Origin: Tetrastigma voinierianum
Taxonomy: Eukaryota > Streptophyta > Magnoliopsida > Vitales > Vitaceae
Length of the DNA: 64,000 nt
Reading direction: 5' to 3'
Assembly (NCBI GenBank): GCA_016808115.1
Contig: JAEQBH010006404.1
Location: 1 to 64,000, forward strand
Shown: one piece after another, positions 23,219-34,135 of the stretch
Position numbering within the stretch: the first letter of the stretch is position 1
Layout of the letters: each line of letters starts with the position of its first letter
Translations under genes and position numbers: made by a program
The notes under the pieces: model-generated
What the model saw: the letters and a program-made list of their open reading frames with translations, nothing else
What the model was told of the DNA's origin: nothing
Database searches by the model: none

Positions 23219-25060
23219 CAAGTAATAATGTTGTTGCTCTCTAGCTACCTTGTTTTCTAGATTAATATATATATATTAGAAAAAAGCTTAACTAAATTGG
23301 AATAAAGAATAAGATTATGTAAATTTTTTGTTCCTTTACTATTGTTTTTTTATTTTTATTTTTGTGAATATGAATTTTATATATATATATATTCACTTGT
23401 ATTATAATATCAGAAGATTCTCGAGGTTGGATCTCTTTCTATGTCCCGTCGTAATTTCTTAACCACTAAGCAAACGTATCAATGGTGAATTAAATAGTAA
23501 AAAATTCGAACTAATAATAATAATAACAGCAACAACTTAAAACTAACTCATTATAGTTTATTATAAATTTAATATTTTCATAATCTTATAATCAATGTTT
23601 TTCTGAATATCGTTTGGACAGATAATTATTTTACTATAAGTTTTATTATGAAATTTAAGAAATTAATCTTATTCTTTAATTAAAATTTCAATGACTTATT
23701 ATGTAATGTTATTTTACAAAAGGAAAATATGAAAAACACATATAAAGTCAAGGCTTTATCCGCCCAACTTGAGGATTTTTGTTTTTGAAGATGTTTGTAA
23801 GGTCCATTAACATCTAATAATTAAAAAATACAATTTTTATTGCTCAATGAAAAACTGCAGTTAATGAAAAATATTGGGGACACTTCTATTCTCTCTTTTA
23901 TACAGTATAGGCAGTATAGCTTATATAAATTCAATGATAGATTTGGTTCTGAGCTACATATTTGTCTTACTGTTTACAGATAACATCAAAATTTCACATT
24001 GTTAAAACTCAAAATGAATAAAACTTACGACCGCAAATCTTTGGATCTCGACTGTTTCACCAAAACTTTGTTCGAAATACAATGGAACTATAAAATTAGA
24101 ACCACCCTTATTGCCACAACACAAATACATCTAACCTTCACGGTGTAGAGTTTTTGGTTTTTAACTAAATCTTTTTTAATGTTTTTTCTGGGAGAGAATT
24201 ACTTTTTAAAAGTGGAAGAAATATCGCGAGAAAACGTCTCTTCTCAGTTTAAATATCAAGATGGTTATTCCAAGCACTTTCCAACAGTTTGAATTCCATC
24301 AAACTACTAAAGTATGCCTTTGATGTGGAGACAGCATTTAGTATGCCCTTTTGATTGGGTCGGGTCAGCCCCATTTGTGCACCTAAATCCAATTCCAACA
24401 GTCAAATATTAAAAACAAGAGTTAGAGCATCTTTGGGTTAAAGCCAGCTGTCAGTTCAAAATCATTTCATTTTTTAATTAAAAAAATCAGAATGTGACAA
24501 GAAATCTTTGAATTTTTTCGGGTAAATTATGACTTCAAACGTAATATTTAAGTTGTTGATGGACTATTTAAGTTGAGGTGTTATTCCAAGAATGTTGCTC
24601 TTAGGAATAGTTTCAGGCAGGGCCCAGGGAGTAAGAGAATCGAGGAGAACAGAGCTACTCTTGAATGGGAATGTAGTTATTGAAAATGATTGATCTCCCA
24701 AGGGGTTTTAATATGATATGGAGAGGGTGGAAGCTATATTCATCAAGCATTTCTCCAACTCAAACCCTGGAAAAGGGATGAAGATCTTGAGACAAAAAAC
24801 TAAGAGAAAAGCATAGACTAACTTTTACGTTAGGTCAGGTTTCTGCTACAATATGTATTTTTATTTATCTGAAATTCATGAAACATTTGGTTGGTTTAAT
24901 CTTCTTATTTGGGCCTATGGCCATGGCCATTGACCCGGGCTAAAGGTGGTAAATAATGCAGCTATAGCATATAGATGCAAACAAAGTGGATTGCAACAAG
25001 GAATGGCCATAAGTACCGTGGAAAAATGTTTTAGGCACAGGAAGGTCTAATTGGGTGTCT
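23219..25060. other. AT-rich spacer, nothing recognised
   Basis: The stretch consists of AT-rich sequence with poly(A)/poly(T) and short TA tracts. I see no coding block, RNA gene or element termini. Confidence 0.5.
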
Positions 25061-25069
25061 ATAGGCTAT

Positions 25070-25310
25070 AGTTGCGGTTAGAATGACCCTAGTTGTAGGC
25101 TCTTTTTCGCGGCAATCAAATAGTTTATAGCTGGGGTTTTGTTCTGGCCGCGGCCATGGGAAAACTATAGCCGCAATTTGTTTCTGGCTGCGGCCATAAG
25201 GATGTTCAAGGCATTTATAGCCACAGTTTTGTTCTGACCGTGGCCATAGGAGGTGTCGTAGCCATAAATTGGTTCTGACCGCAGCCATAAGGATGTTCTA
25301 GATGCAATAG
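25070..25310 (+). repeat. Clustered GGCCGCGGCCATA-type repeats, possibly CACTA subterminal region
   Basis: Degenerate copies of TTCTG(G/A)CCGCGGCCATA start at 25142, 25182, 25232 and 25273, alternating with TATAGCCGCA/TATAGCCACA motifs. The spacing of 40, 50 and 41 bp and the GC-rich 'GCCGCGGCCATA' text resemble subterminal repeats of plant CACTA (En/Spm) transposons, where the transposase binds. I could not find CACTA/TAGTG termini or a 3-bp target duplication, so the class is only suggested. The minus-strand frame across it is a by-product of the repeat. Confidence 0.45.
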
Positions 25311-25319
25311 CAGTGCACA

Positions 25320-26070
25320 CGTCTAGTTTCAATTAAATGAATGCTTTGCATTGTACAAAAGGCTGCAGAATATTTTTAAAATCTTTAGAATTTACCCAAA
25401 AAATCTGCTCTTATCAAGTGTTCAAGTCACGCTACTGAGTATAAGCTGCACACATTTAAACTTGTCCCAAATCCACGATTGATGAAGGGTAGACACAATC
25501 TCTCTCCATTAATGTGAATACATAGTTCTGCGCCAAAAACCCACAAAAATTAACCAACAAGACTAAGCATACCTCACTTCAAAACCAACAAACAAGGAGA
25601 AGCTGTAGAGGTAGAACATCTAGATCCAGCAAGCCTCAAAAGGAAGAATTTTCAGAGGAGAGAGAATTCAGAGGAGGTCTCTTTGTTCTGCAGATCCAAA
25701 ACAAGAAAAAAAAAATAGAGAGAGATCAAAAAAGAGAACATGGCTTTTGTTTCTTGTTGGCTAATTAATCATTATTTAAATAGATGAAGAGATTGACCTG
25801 TGGATGATGAAAGATAGAGGGAACAGGATGAGGGTAGCGACAGCATTGGAGCAGACAACGAAGACGAAGTGATTCATTCCTCAGCTCCCCCTGTTGGCTT
25901 GCTCAACTCCTTTACTAAGGCTTTATTTTCTCTGCTCATGAACAGATAAGTTAGAATCCCATTTCCTAATTTGTGTTATGATTTTATTGTTCCATACTTA
26001 CTGATATTAGGTGATTTCATGAATTAGTCTACAAAGTTGATTCCAAGTTGGACTTTAGCTTAGGCTGAGC
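25320..26070. other. Spacer, nothing recognised
   Basis: Purine-rich and AT-rich sequence without a recognisable coding or repeat structure. Confidence 0.5.
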
Positions 26071-26129
26071 TCACTTCCAGCATCCATGATTTTTGGGGAT
26101 TGTAGCTTCCCTGATTTTTGGGACTCTGA

Positions 26130-26370
26130 GAATTGCCTGCATAATGTGAGTAATCTCTGAGACCACTGCTATGGAGTGGAATCTCACTTTAGGATGCATT
26201 TGGCCTATAGAAAAAGGAAAAACAACTTCATGAAATAGAATCCAACATTGGGAAATTCTGAAAGGGAAATGCAGTTGAGAATATGGGTTCAAGACTTAAG
26301 ACATACCATTCAAATCTTCCTCAAGGCACCCTAAAAGCTTCTCCTTCCACCTCCTCAAGCTCTTATCTTC
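26130..26370 (-). pseudogene. RhoGDI-like fragment, two short exons
   Basis: On the minus strand an exon at 26307-26370 lies between TTTCCAG and the donor GTATGT and encodes SLRRWKEKLLGCLEEDL. A second exon starts at 26204 after TTTCTATAG, and in the continued phase encodes NGQMHPKVRFHSIAVVSE. Plant Rho GDP-dissociation inhibitors have a similar ESLRRWKEQLLG followed by a D-P-E-V-x-(F/I)-x-S-(I/L) stretch at the start of the immunoglobulin-like domain. They extract Rho-of-plants GTPases from membranes. After VVSE the similarity stops and the frame ends at 26071. The remaining three quarters of the protein are absent. The identification rests on about 38 residues recalled from family knowledge. 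Confidence 0.58.
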
Positions 26371-26604
26371 CTGGAAAGTACGATTCAGTTTGCAAAATAG
26401 AATATAGGAACAAATAAATAAAAAGAAAAACCCATAGTACACCTTAACAAATAAAGAAAAATATTTTACTTTGCTTTCTTCAACCAAACAGAGCACAAAG
26501 GTGAAAAGGAATCCCCAAGAGATTCCATGAATAAAGAAACAAAAACCCATCTATTTCTACAATCTTATTATCCAACCAGACCCAAAATCCAAACAAATTC
26601 AAAT

Positions 26605-26952
26605 ATGAGAGCTTTGAGGGGAATAAGAGATCCAGGAACAAAACCATTATCTTTATCATCATCTCTATCATCGCCATCATCAACATCATCATCACCATCA
26701 CAATCAAACTCCAAGAAATGAGCTGATGCAGAATGGTAGAAGTTAAGGTTTATTTTGATTTTGGATTATCAGGAAGCACACCGAGCAGCAGAGAAGGCAT
26801 ATGATGTGACCAAGGTGGATGAAAGGGTGAACAGGGCAGTAGCAGCAGCTAACAAGGCAGCTAATGCAGCAAGAATAGCAACAGTAAAGGCCGTCCAAAA
26901 GCAAATACAACATAATAGTAGCAATAACAACATCCCAATTCCAATGGTGTGA
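26605..26952 (+). pseudogene. Small alanine-rich helical ORF, family not recognised
   Basis: Two blocks in neighbouring frames look like a coding relic. The first starts at ATG 26605 and reads MRALRGIRDPGTKPL followed by a Ser-rich run (SSSLSSPSSTSSSPS) to a stop at 26719. The second (26770-26952) reads EAHRAAEKAYDVTKVDERVN then RAVAAANKAANAARIATVKA and ends PIPMV-stop. It is predicted to be an amphipathic helix or coiled coil because of its regular Ala/Lys/Arg spacing. The 40-50 bases between the blocks are too short for a plant intron. I do not recognise the family. The paralog at 19435 is broken by further indels. The overlapping minus-strand 128-aa frame is a shadow. Confidence 0.5.
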
Positions 26953-27064
26953 TATTGTGATAAATAACTTATTTTAACACTAAATGAGACTTCTACTACC
27001 CAAAACAGCAGTAGCAAAGAGGAGGATGGATGTGATTTTCCCTCCCAAGTTGGCATTATGTCCT

Positions 27065-27260
27065 TTACTTTTTTTTTTTTTTGATCAGTAAAAAGCAGAA
27101 TATCTATTAAAAAAACGAGCACAAAGCTCCCAAAGAGTACACAAGAGGAGTACAAAAGGGGAGAACACCACCACTCTCACCTATTCCCCAACCAAGTTAA
27201 AACCAACCAAAGAAACTAAGTTTTCACCACTATACATCTTAGCCTGGGCACCATAAGTTA
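27065..27260 (-). mobile_element. Severely 5'-truncated LINE tail with 11-bp target duplication
   Basis: The plus strand begins with a T-rich run (27067-27082), meaning the element's poly(A) tail, then TTGATCAGTAAAAAGCAG and AAATATCTATTAAAA-like text similar to the 3' ends of plant LINEs; a comparable end is present at 10896-10940. The roughly 196-bp insert is flanked by CATTATGTCCT on both sides. The paralogous site at 19905 has a single CATTATGTCCT and no insert. Together these show target-primed retrotransposition of a very short LINE cDNA. Confidence 0.88.
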
Positions 27261-27312
27261 CATTATGTCCTGATTTTTCAAATTTCTCTTTTGAACTCTC
27301 CCATCTTTACTC

Positions 27313-28681
27313 CAGAGGATATAATCCAAGGCATGTACTTGGAATCATTTCAGCTTCGGGAAATGATAGGTGAATCAAGGAGATGATCACTGTTCCTTTT
27401 TGGTACAACACCGTGTGTATATATAAATTATATGATAAATGGACATCATGGCACCATAAATTTATTAATTTTGTTCTTTTTTTTTTTTGTTTTGTTTCCT
27501 TTTTAACTATTGTAAAGCTTAGCTAGTTGTATTATAAGTGTTGGTGCTCGGTGAGAACTTGATTCCCCCCCCCGCCAATGTTGTATAAGAAGTCATGGTC
27601 TTGATAAATATGGAACTCTTCTGCTATAGAAACTGCTGCAGAGCAGGCTAGTTCTTTTTGTTTCTCATTTTCTTTCACCTTCTTCTTGGTGGTTTTTTGA
27701 GTTTGCATTTTGGGAGAGAGATGTTACTACTGACTAATTTGGGTTATTTCATTTCATTTGCTCTTCTTAAATCTATATACCCTTCTCTTTTATCACTTTT
27801 ATAATTCCAAATGGCTGGGGCTTTTCCCTGATTTCTTCAAAATCTACCCATTTCGGTAAGTGATGAAAGTTTCATTCAATAGAGAAAATAAGGTTGGTTT
27901 GTTTGAATAATATCTGGTTGTAACTATCAAACTAAGTTTTTTAAAGAAGAAAAAATGAATGAGAACTTGAACATTGGGATTTGATTTTATTTCTAATCTG
28001 AGCCATTCCTTCCTCTACAAGCTGGGAGAGTTTTGAGAAATGAGGAAGGAAGCAGTTTGTAATTGATTTGAAGTCCTGTGAATGAGCAAATGAAGACAAA
28101 AAACATGGTTCTTGAGAAGAGCAATTGAAAACAATAAGGTCAGCGAGCTTGTTTATGGATTTTGTAATTAAAAATAAAATTGAAAAATTAATAGATCAAA
28201 AATGAAACAAACCACAACACAATATAGTTGAGAGATATCAAAATCTTTGTAAAAGTGGGATTGAATTTTGATACTAATAGTGTTTCTTTTTTTCATATTC
28301 ATATGTTGAAAAATAATCCTGGGGGTAAAGTCCATTCCAACATTCCGAAAAGACCTAAGAAATTTATCTAATGGGCCTACCATCCATGTTAAGTATGAAA
28401 GATAATTCAATTTTGGACTGAGAATCAATCAACTCATTAATAATATATCCTTTCCTGTATAAAATATAAACTCAATAGACCTGGTAAAGCAGGCCATTAT
28501 AGACATAACCTATAAGTTTAAGTAAGGAAAATCAAAGATAGAATTGCTAAACCATCTTAAGATAGCCATGAAAATCCACTCGATCACCTAGGCCTAACAT
28601 TGAACAAAACAGAACATTCTAACTCACATCCCTTCTGAAAGGAAAAATAATTAAAAGGTTGTGAAGTATGAGAAAACAAAC
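27313..28681. other. Spacer, nothing recognised
   Basis: AT-rich sequence with poly(T) and (C)n runs (27570). I looked on the minus strand for the exon that should follow the EXO70 exon and did not find it. Confidence 0.5.
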
Positions 28682-28827
28682 CTGAAATGTTTGATGAAAT
28701 TCTGTATGCGGGCAACAGCACTTCAGCAACTGCAAGCCTCAGAGAGTCTCGGAGCTCAGTGTCAGGAACTGTCCACTGAGATAGTTTCTGATGCAGCTCC
28801 TCAAACTGCATATTAAACATCTTGAAC
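28682..28827 (-). pseudogene. Single EXO70A1-like exon (exocyst subunit)
   Basis: On the minus strand a 146-bp exon is bounded by a good acceptor (TTTTTTTTCTCAG, at 28828-28840) and a donor GTTTGT after 28682. It encodes FEELHQKLSQWTVPDTEL and LRLAVAEVLLPAYR, the near C-terminal region of plant EXO70A1, a subunit of the exocyst that tethers secretory vesicles at the plasma membrane. There is one continuous frame with no stop. Neither the upstream exons nor the last exon (which would carry the phosphoinositide-binding C-terminus) is seen nearby. It is therefore an isolated exon, perhaps left after deletion or captured by a transposon. Confidence 0.85.
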
Positions 28828-29133
28828 CTGAGAAAAAAAAATGCACTTCACCAGTATGTTAAAATATTTAAAAGAAGACTACATATTATTTAAAGAAGAG
28901 GAGGAAAGCAATCTATAAGAAGGATGCACTTCCCTGCATTTTCTGGTCTTTTTGCTATCTTTACTGGTACAGTGCCCTGTACTAGTAACTGTACTACCAG
29001 TTCCAATGCCTGAAACCAGGGCATCAACTTTCTAACATTCTAACATTTCAATTCAAAATTACTACTAAATTTGGACTATTCACATGAAGACACCGTCCAT
29101 TCCTTTTATCCCTAAAATTTCTACCATTCTAAC

Positions 29134-29930
29134 TCAATCTTCCCTTTTGTCGATAAAGTTAATTTCAATTGCCACAATTGCAAGCGGCAATCCTGGGCGA
29201 TCTTTAACAATATCAATGGAAATTTTCTTTAATTCCTGAAGGATAAAGAACCCTGAAATGCCTTTCTTACAGAAGAGTTCCCACGAACTTTCAGGGGGTA
29301 GAGGTTGAAGATTGTGAACATGATGAAATCGAGATTCTCTGACAGCACAACCTACTTCAACGTTTCTAGTTGCAATCACTACCCTGCTGCCTCTTCTGTT
29401 TTCGGGTAAAACGTATTTAATAAATCTCCAAAACTCTAACCTCCAGACATCATAAAAAACAATGGCATACCTTTTATCCTCCAAATACCTCTTCAGTAAA
29501 CCAATAAGAGATATCTCGTCCATTGCATCCATGCCCTCAGGAATTGGCTCCTTCATCGCTTCATAGAATTTCTTGATCATGTTCTGAAGTACCATTTCCA
29601 TCTTGAATGACTGAGACACAGTTCCAAGCACGGCAAACAAAGCGATCCACGACATTTTGTTGTCATAAACCTTCTTGTCAAGAGTCGTCTTGCCAAGACC
29701 GCCCATTCCCACAACCGAAATCACAGTTCGTTCTGCTACTCCCTCTACCAGCCAGTTTATCAATTCACCCTTGGGAGATTCAATACCCACAATTTCGGAC
29801 CCAAGTTTGCGAAATGATGTATGTATTCATCGACAAGATCTTCTATGGAATAAGCAGTCCCCCTTAGCTCTTGGACCCAAGTTTTAAGGCCATGGCTGAT
29901 GGTGTCTCCTTTCTCGGCCTTAGCAACTCG
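29134..29930 (-). pseudogene. CC-NBS-LRR (RPM1-type) disease resistance gene fragment
   Basis: On the minus strand, 29930-29812 encodes the end of an Rx-type coiled-coil domain (TWVQELRGTAYSIEDLVDE). A frameshift near 29800 leads into an NB-ARC domain (29790-29134). This has a P-loop GMGGLGKTT, a kinase-2 motif YAIVFYDVW (usually LDDVW, so the second Asp is kept but the first position is changed), RNBS-B GSRVVIATRN, RNBS-C-like SWELFCKKG and GLPLAIVAI. Intact proteins of this family detect pathogen effectors and have about 900 residues. Here the N-terminal half of the coiled coil, the MHD region and all LRRs are missing, and the P-loop Leu-Ala is LD. Next to it on the same strand lies the EXO70 exon. 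Confidence 0.9.
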
Positions 29931-30327
29931 TCAAATTACAGAAGAAGGAAAAATTACAGAAGAAGAAAAACACGATTCTGTATGTTTTCAATCCTTTCTT
30001 ACCCATAGCAACAAAAAAAAAATCATTTTTTTCATAGAAATCTGATATTCCTTTCAAAAGAACAAAAAATCAACACCCTTACCAGGATCCACTAGTTTTC
30101 TAACCCTAGGTAATAGGTAGTGCCGCGATTGTGAGTGAAAAAGGTAAGAACTTGCAACCCAAACAGTCGGGGAAGCCGGCGATGGAAGACGGTCGGTCGG
30201 AGAAGCCGGTGGAAGAGGATCGGTCGGGGAAGTCGGTGGAAGACGATCGGGGAAGCTGGTCACACTTCACAGTGGGAGTGGTTGCCTGCGGTAGGGAAGC
30301 GAAGCTGAAAGGGAATCGAAGAAAGGA
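29931..30327. other. Spacer with short GC-rich 27-bp repeats
   Basis: From 30165 to 30260 a unit like CGGTCGGAGAAGCCGGTGGA occurs about three times with a period near 27 bp. It yields frames on both strands (for example 30131-30340), but no domain is recognised. Confidence 0.55.
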
Positions 30328-30795
30328 CAGGTTGAAATAATAATTATATAAAAATATCATTATGTATTTGAGATATTAATTTCCTACCAATTTATATATT
30401 TATGTGATTAGATTAAACGAGGGAATTTGGTTTAATTATAACATTTATATAAGTTAGATTTAATTAAAGAAATATTTTAATCTTTACCAATTTTATATAC
30501 AAAATTAATTTCGTTAATTATAATTATAAATAAAAATTAATTCAATTTAGTATTTTAATAAAAAATTTAAAGAAATTTATCTTAAATAAAAAATCATTTT
30601 ATTTAAATTAATTTAAAGATATATTTGAAGCTAAAGTTGAATTACTTTTCATCAATATTTAACTTAACATAAAATTATTATCTTTTAATATCAACCATGA
30701 AATAATTTATATTTTGAGAATTTGGTTTAGAATGGATAAAAATAAATGTTATTTGTAAAACTAATATTTTTCAAAAGTAACCAAATGCCTAAGGG
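30328..30795 (+). repeat. Dispersed AT-rich repeat, copy B (paralog of 19985-20530)
   Basis: See copy A. This copy ends directly beside the left target duplication of the hAT-like element at 30801. The two copies differ by scattered substitutions and short indels. Confidence 0.85.
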
Positions 30796-30808
30796 CCCTG
30801 ACCATTAC

Positions 30809-32131
30809 TAGGGTTGTTAATGATGCGAGTCGAGCTCGAGTTCAGCTAAACTCGACTCGAACTCAAAAACTTGAATCCGAGCTCGACTTGAGCTCGAAAG
30901 CTCACGAGCTTGAAAAATCAAACTCGAATCGAACTCGAAAACGCAAAACTCGAATCCCCGGGAAACCCGGCCTCGTCTAATTAGCACACCCATGTGAAGA
31001 TACGTATCGCCGCCAAATTGATATCCATTAAAAAGAAACGCCGTGAATGGATATAAAATCCAAAATTAACTAAGAATTGGAAAAAGGGGAAAGAACAAAA
31101 CCGTGACCGCCATCTTAATGAGTCCTTCAAGCCTGAATCGCTCTTGATGTTGATTCTGGGTGAAAGGAATGCGATGGACCAAGGATGCGAATCGCTCGAG
31201 AAGTTGCGCTTGATCTCGCTATCACATCAACAAACCAAGACCTCGCAAGTATAATATGTTTCTCGCAGAGATGCTGAACTCCATGAATCCATCTACGCCG
31301 ATCATGCAAATGGTGATAGGGCTTGATGGGGTTTCCGTCCAGATCTAAATTCTCTACGACGCCATTCTCTCGTTTCTCTCCGTTCCCTCTCTGAACAAAT
31401 TACGACGGAAATAGCTAACATGCACCAGGGGTGAAGAGGTGAGATTGAGAAGAAATTATCCGAGATTTTAAGTGGAATTGATGAGGAGGGGTTTATATAT
31501 ATATTCTTGAACGGTGTGAAAATTGAGTTTTTGATTAAAATATATATATTTTTTAAAATTACAAAAATAATATATATTTAAATTACATATTATTTTAAAT
31601 TATAAATATTAATTTTAAAAATTACCTTTTATATCTAAAATCATAACTTTCATAAATCTATATACTTTTTAGTTTAAATAATTTATCTAAAAAATATATT
31701 TTTACCCATTTATTGAATCAAATGGGAAGGTCTTCTGGTTGGGTGCGAGTGTGAGTGCTGTTTGGCTTGAGAAATTAGTTTTTCGAGCTTGAATTCTCTT
31801 AAATCTTTTTTTAAGAAAATTAATTATTTTTAAAATAAATATATTTATAACTAAATAAATAATGAAAAGTTATGATTTTTAAGAATACAAAAATGTAGAT
31901 ATATTATTTAATATGATCCTCTAAAGTAAAGATATCAAACTTTTAAAAATTAAAATTTTATATACAAAATATTTTCGAGTTTCTCGCGAGCCTTTCAAGC
32001 CGAAAGCCACGAAGTTATTCTGACTCGACTCGCTAACATTTCGAGTCAAGCCCACTCGAAATGAAGTTTTGACCGAAATTTGATCAGCCGAGTTCGAGTA
32101 GCTCGCAGTTGTCTCGCTCTACAAGACCCTA
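30809..32131. mobile_element. Non-autonomous hAT-like DNA transposon
   Basis: The left end is TAGGGTTGTTAATGATGCGA and the right end, read on the minus strand, is TAGGGTCTTGTAGAGCGAGA. Both continue into GAGCTCGAG/TCGAGTC-rich subterminal sequence. The element is flanked by 8-bp direct repeats ACCATTAC (30801-30808) and AGCATTAC (32132-32139), identical at seven of eight positions; an 8-bp duplication is the mark of hAT insertion. The 1.3 kb interior has no transposase frame. Plant hAT non-autonomous elements with GAGCTCG-rich ends are common. Confidence 0.78.
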
Positions 32132-32139
32132 AGCATTAC

Positions 32140-33955
32140 AACGGCTACTTTGGACCAGATACCTCAAAGACAATCCAAGCTTCTCATATTTCAAGCTTTG
32201 ATGTGAAATAAATACATTTTGAAAAGCACCAAAAGAGAAGAGAACATAAAAAATTGCAAAAACTTCATAGTAATCGAGAAATAAACATAAAAAATTCTCA
32301 CAAATTTGAAAGTGAAGATTTAATTCAGAAATTTCATATATAATGAGACAAAGATGACTAAAAATATAATTAGAATCAAATAATAATACAACCTTATTTA
32401 AAGTTCATAAATATAAGAATTAGGACTCCGATTAATATTAATTAAAAGGAGTTTGATTTCCACTCGCCATATGTCAGATTTTTATTTTTATATTTTAATG
32501 TTTTTGTTTTTGGAAAAGAATTTTTATATTTTAATGTTAACTATTAGAATAAGTACATATTAATCTTAAGCCAATGTTGAACCACTTTGGATGCTATTAA
32601 ATTACCTTACATGTTTCCTATTTTGTGAAAATTTACATAATTAATAATTATATTTTTTGAAAGTATAATTATTTATTTCAATATTTTTTATTTTTTATTA
32701 AAATTTTATTTTAATATCGTATATATATCTAAAAATTTATTTTTAGCGTAAAAATGTTTGTTGTTTATGATATTTTTTTTATACTTATGATATTTATTAT
32801 TTTCATATTACGGATTTCATTATATATAATAATAAATCTAAAGTAAAATAAAAACTAAAAATTAGCGCCATAAATTGAAACTAAACTTTATTTTATTCAT
32901 ATAGAAAATAATATAAAACAAATATTAACTTACCTTGATTTCTTTCCAACTAGTAATAACTCTTTTTTTAATAATATTAAATTTAAAAGAATATTTGAAG
33001 GTAGGTTTTAATCTTGAACCTTTAATATAATTTCACAAATCTTATCATATTACATTAATTACCCATTACATGATTACATGATTACATGATCCACTATTGA
33101 AATAGAGAGAGAAAAAAAAAGAAAAGCATCATTCAAATTGCACTCATGGTCCCATGAAAGGCTTCCATTGGAGCATTCAGAGTAGGTTCCATTAGCCAAA
33201 GAAATGGCCAAATATTGTTGGATAGAAAAGGGGCTTGTGTGGCACTATGATGGTGAGAGAATTTTCTTTATTTATGAAAGCATGGTCATAGTACACTATA
33301 ATAATAAATGGACTTCACAAGGTGTGATGATCACTTAAGGGTTTACCATTGCTAAGAAAATGAATAAGAGGTGCCAATTGATCTCATGGCCGAAAATCTA
33401 ATTAAATGCCAATACCCACTGGCATGTGGGAAATACAAGATTCGCTAGCGTGGCAAAGGTGGTTGTCACTTGTCATTGAGCTTCTGCTAACAGAACAATT
33501 TATTTTAGGCCAAAAAAGCAAGCTCTCCAATCACACCCATTTCTTGCCACTTGTCTCAAAATCATAGTCTCCTTAAGCTTCAAAGCATGTACTACTTCAC
33601 TTTCCAAGTGGCAATTCAATCTATAGATCGCGGATATTTGCAAACATGTTCCGCTTGAACAAGTCTGGCGTGTTGCTATTTTTAGATATTGTTCAAATCC
33701 TTCGAGTGGAGATTGGTGCTTGCTATTTGGAGTATTTTCAATCCAAAACATGGCATCATTTAAACGAACTTCTCATTCAACTACTTTGTTCCTTAAAGTG
33801 GACAATTCTCCAATTGAAAAGAACGTAGAGGAAGGTGAAAATACAATTGAGAAGAAATTGTGGAATGTTGGAATTATACTAGATGGCCTTGAAGCCCTTT
33901 TTTAGCTCTTTATCTCAATAGAAGCTTTCCTTTTTCTTTTTTTCGAAGAGGAGAT
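32140..33955. other. AT-rich spacer, nothing firmly recognised
   Basis: Contains a small (GATTACAT)3 run at 33068-33092. Frames at 33500-33751 (minus) and 33646-33905 (plus) overlap one another and show no domain I can name. Confidence 0.5.
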
Positions 33956-33984
33956 TGCAAGGAAGTTGAGTAGGATCTTCTATA

Positions 33985-34135
33985 TTACATATGTGGAATT
34001 TACTTGATTCTCTTATGAAGACTTGAAAGCCATCACCCAAAATTTTAGCTGCAAGTTCAAGGAAGGAGGATTTGGATCGGTTTTCCAATCCCATAGGGTT
34101 TTACTTGCAAAGTATTTAATGACGCAGTCCTAACA
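33985..34135 (+). pseudogene. Receptor-like kinase fragment (lectin-type), start of the kinase domain
   Basis: FSYEDLKAITQNFSCK followed by EGGFGSVFQS is encoded from 34008. This matches the juxtamembrane-to-glycine-loop section of G-type lectin S-receptor-like kinases such as the SD2-5 group (FSYEELxxAT.NF...LGEGGFGSVF). An amber or opal codon precedes FSYED, and the frame closes soon after FQS, so no lysine of subdomain II or catalytic loop is present. Only about 35 residues remain. It lies 350 bp upstream of a solo LTR. Confidence 0.68.

Larger units (their letters stand above)
26567..27312 (+). repeat. Segmental duplication, copy B (paralog of 19435-19965) with inserted LINE tail
   Basis: Homologous to copy A over its whole length apart from 27065-27260, which is extra sequence bounded by two copies of CATTATGTCCT (27054-27064 and 27261-27271). 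Copy B keeps a more open alanine-rich frame than copy A. The presence of the insertion only here shows that the duplication came first or that the insertion is polymorphic. Confidence 0.9.

Noticed and set aside
26769..27155. 128-aa minus-strand frame with a hydrophobic, Ala-rich end
   Set aside because: It is the reverse shadow of the alanine-rich plus-strand frame and runs through the inserted LINE tail.
28682..29930. NLR with integrated EXO70 domain
   Set aside because: There is no LRR, no continuous frame, and the EXO70 exon has its own upstream acceptor. Kept only as an observation to check.
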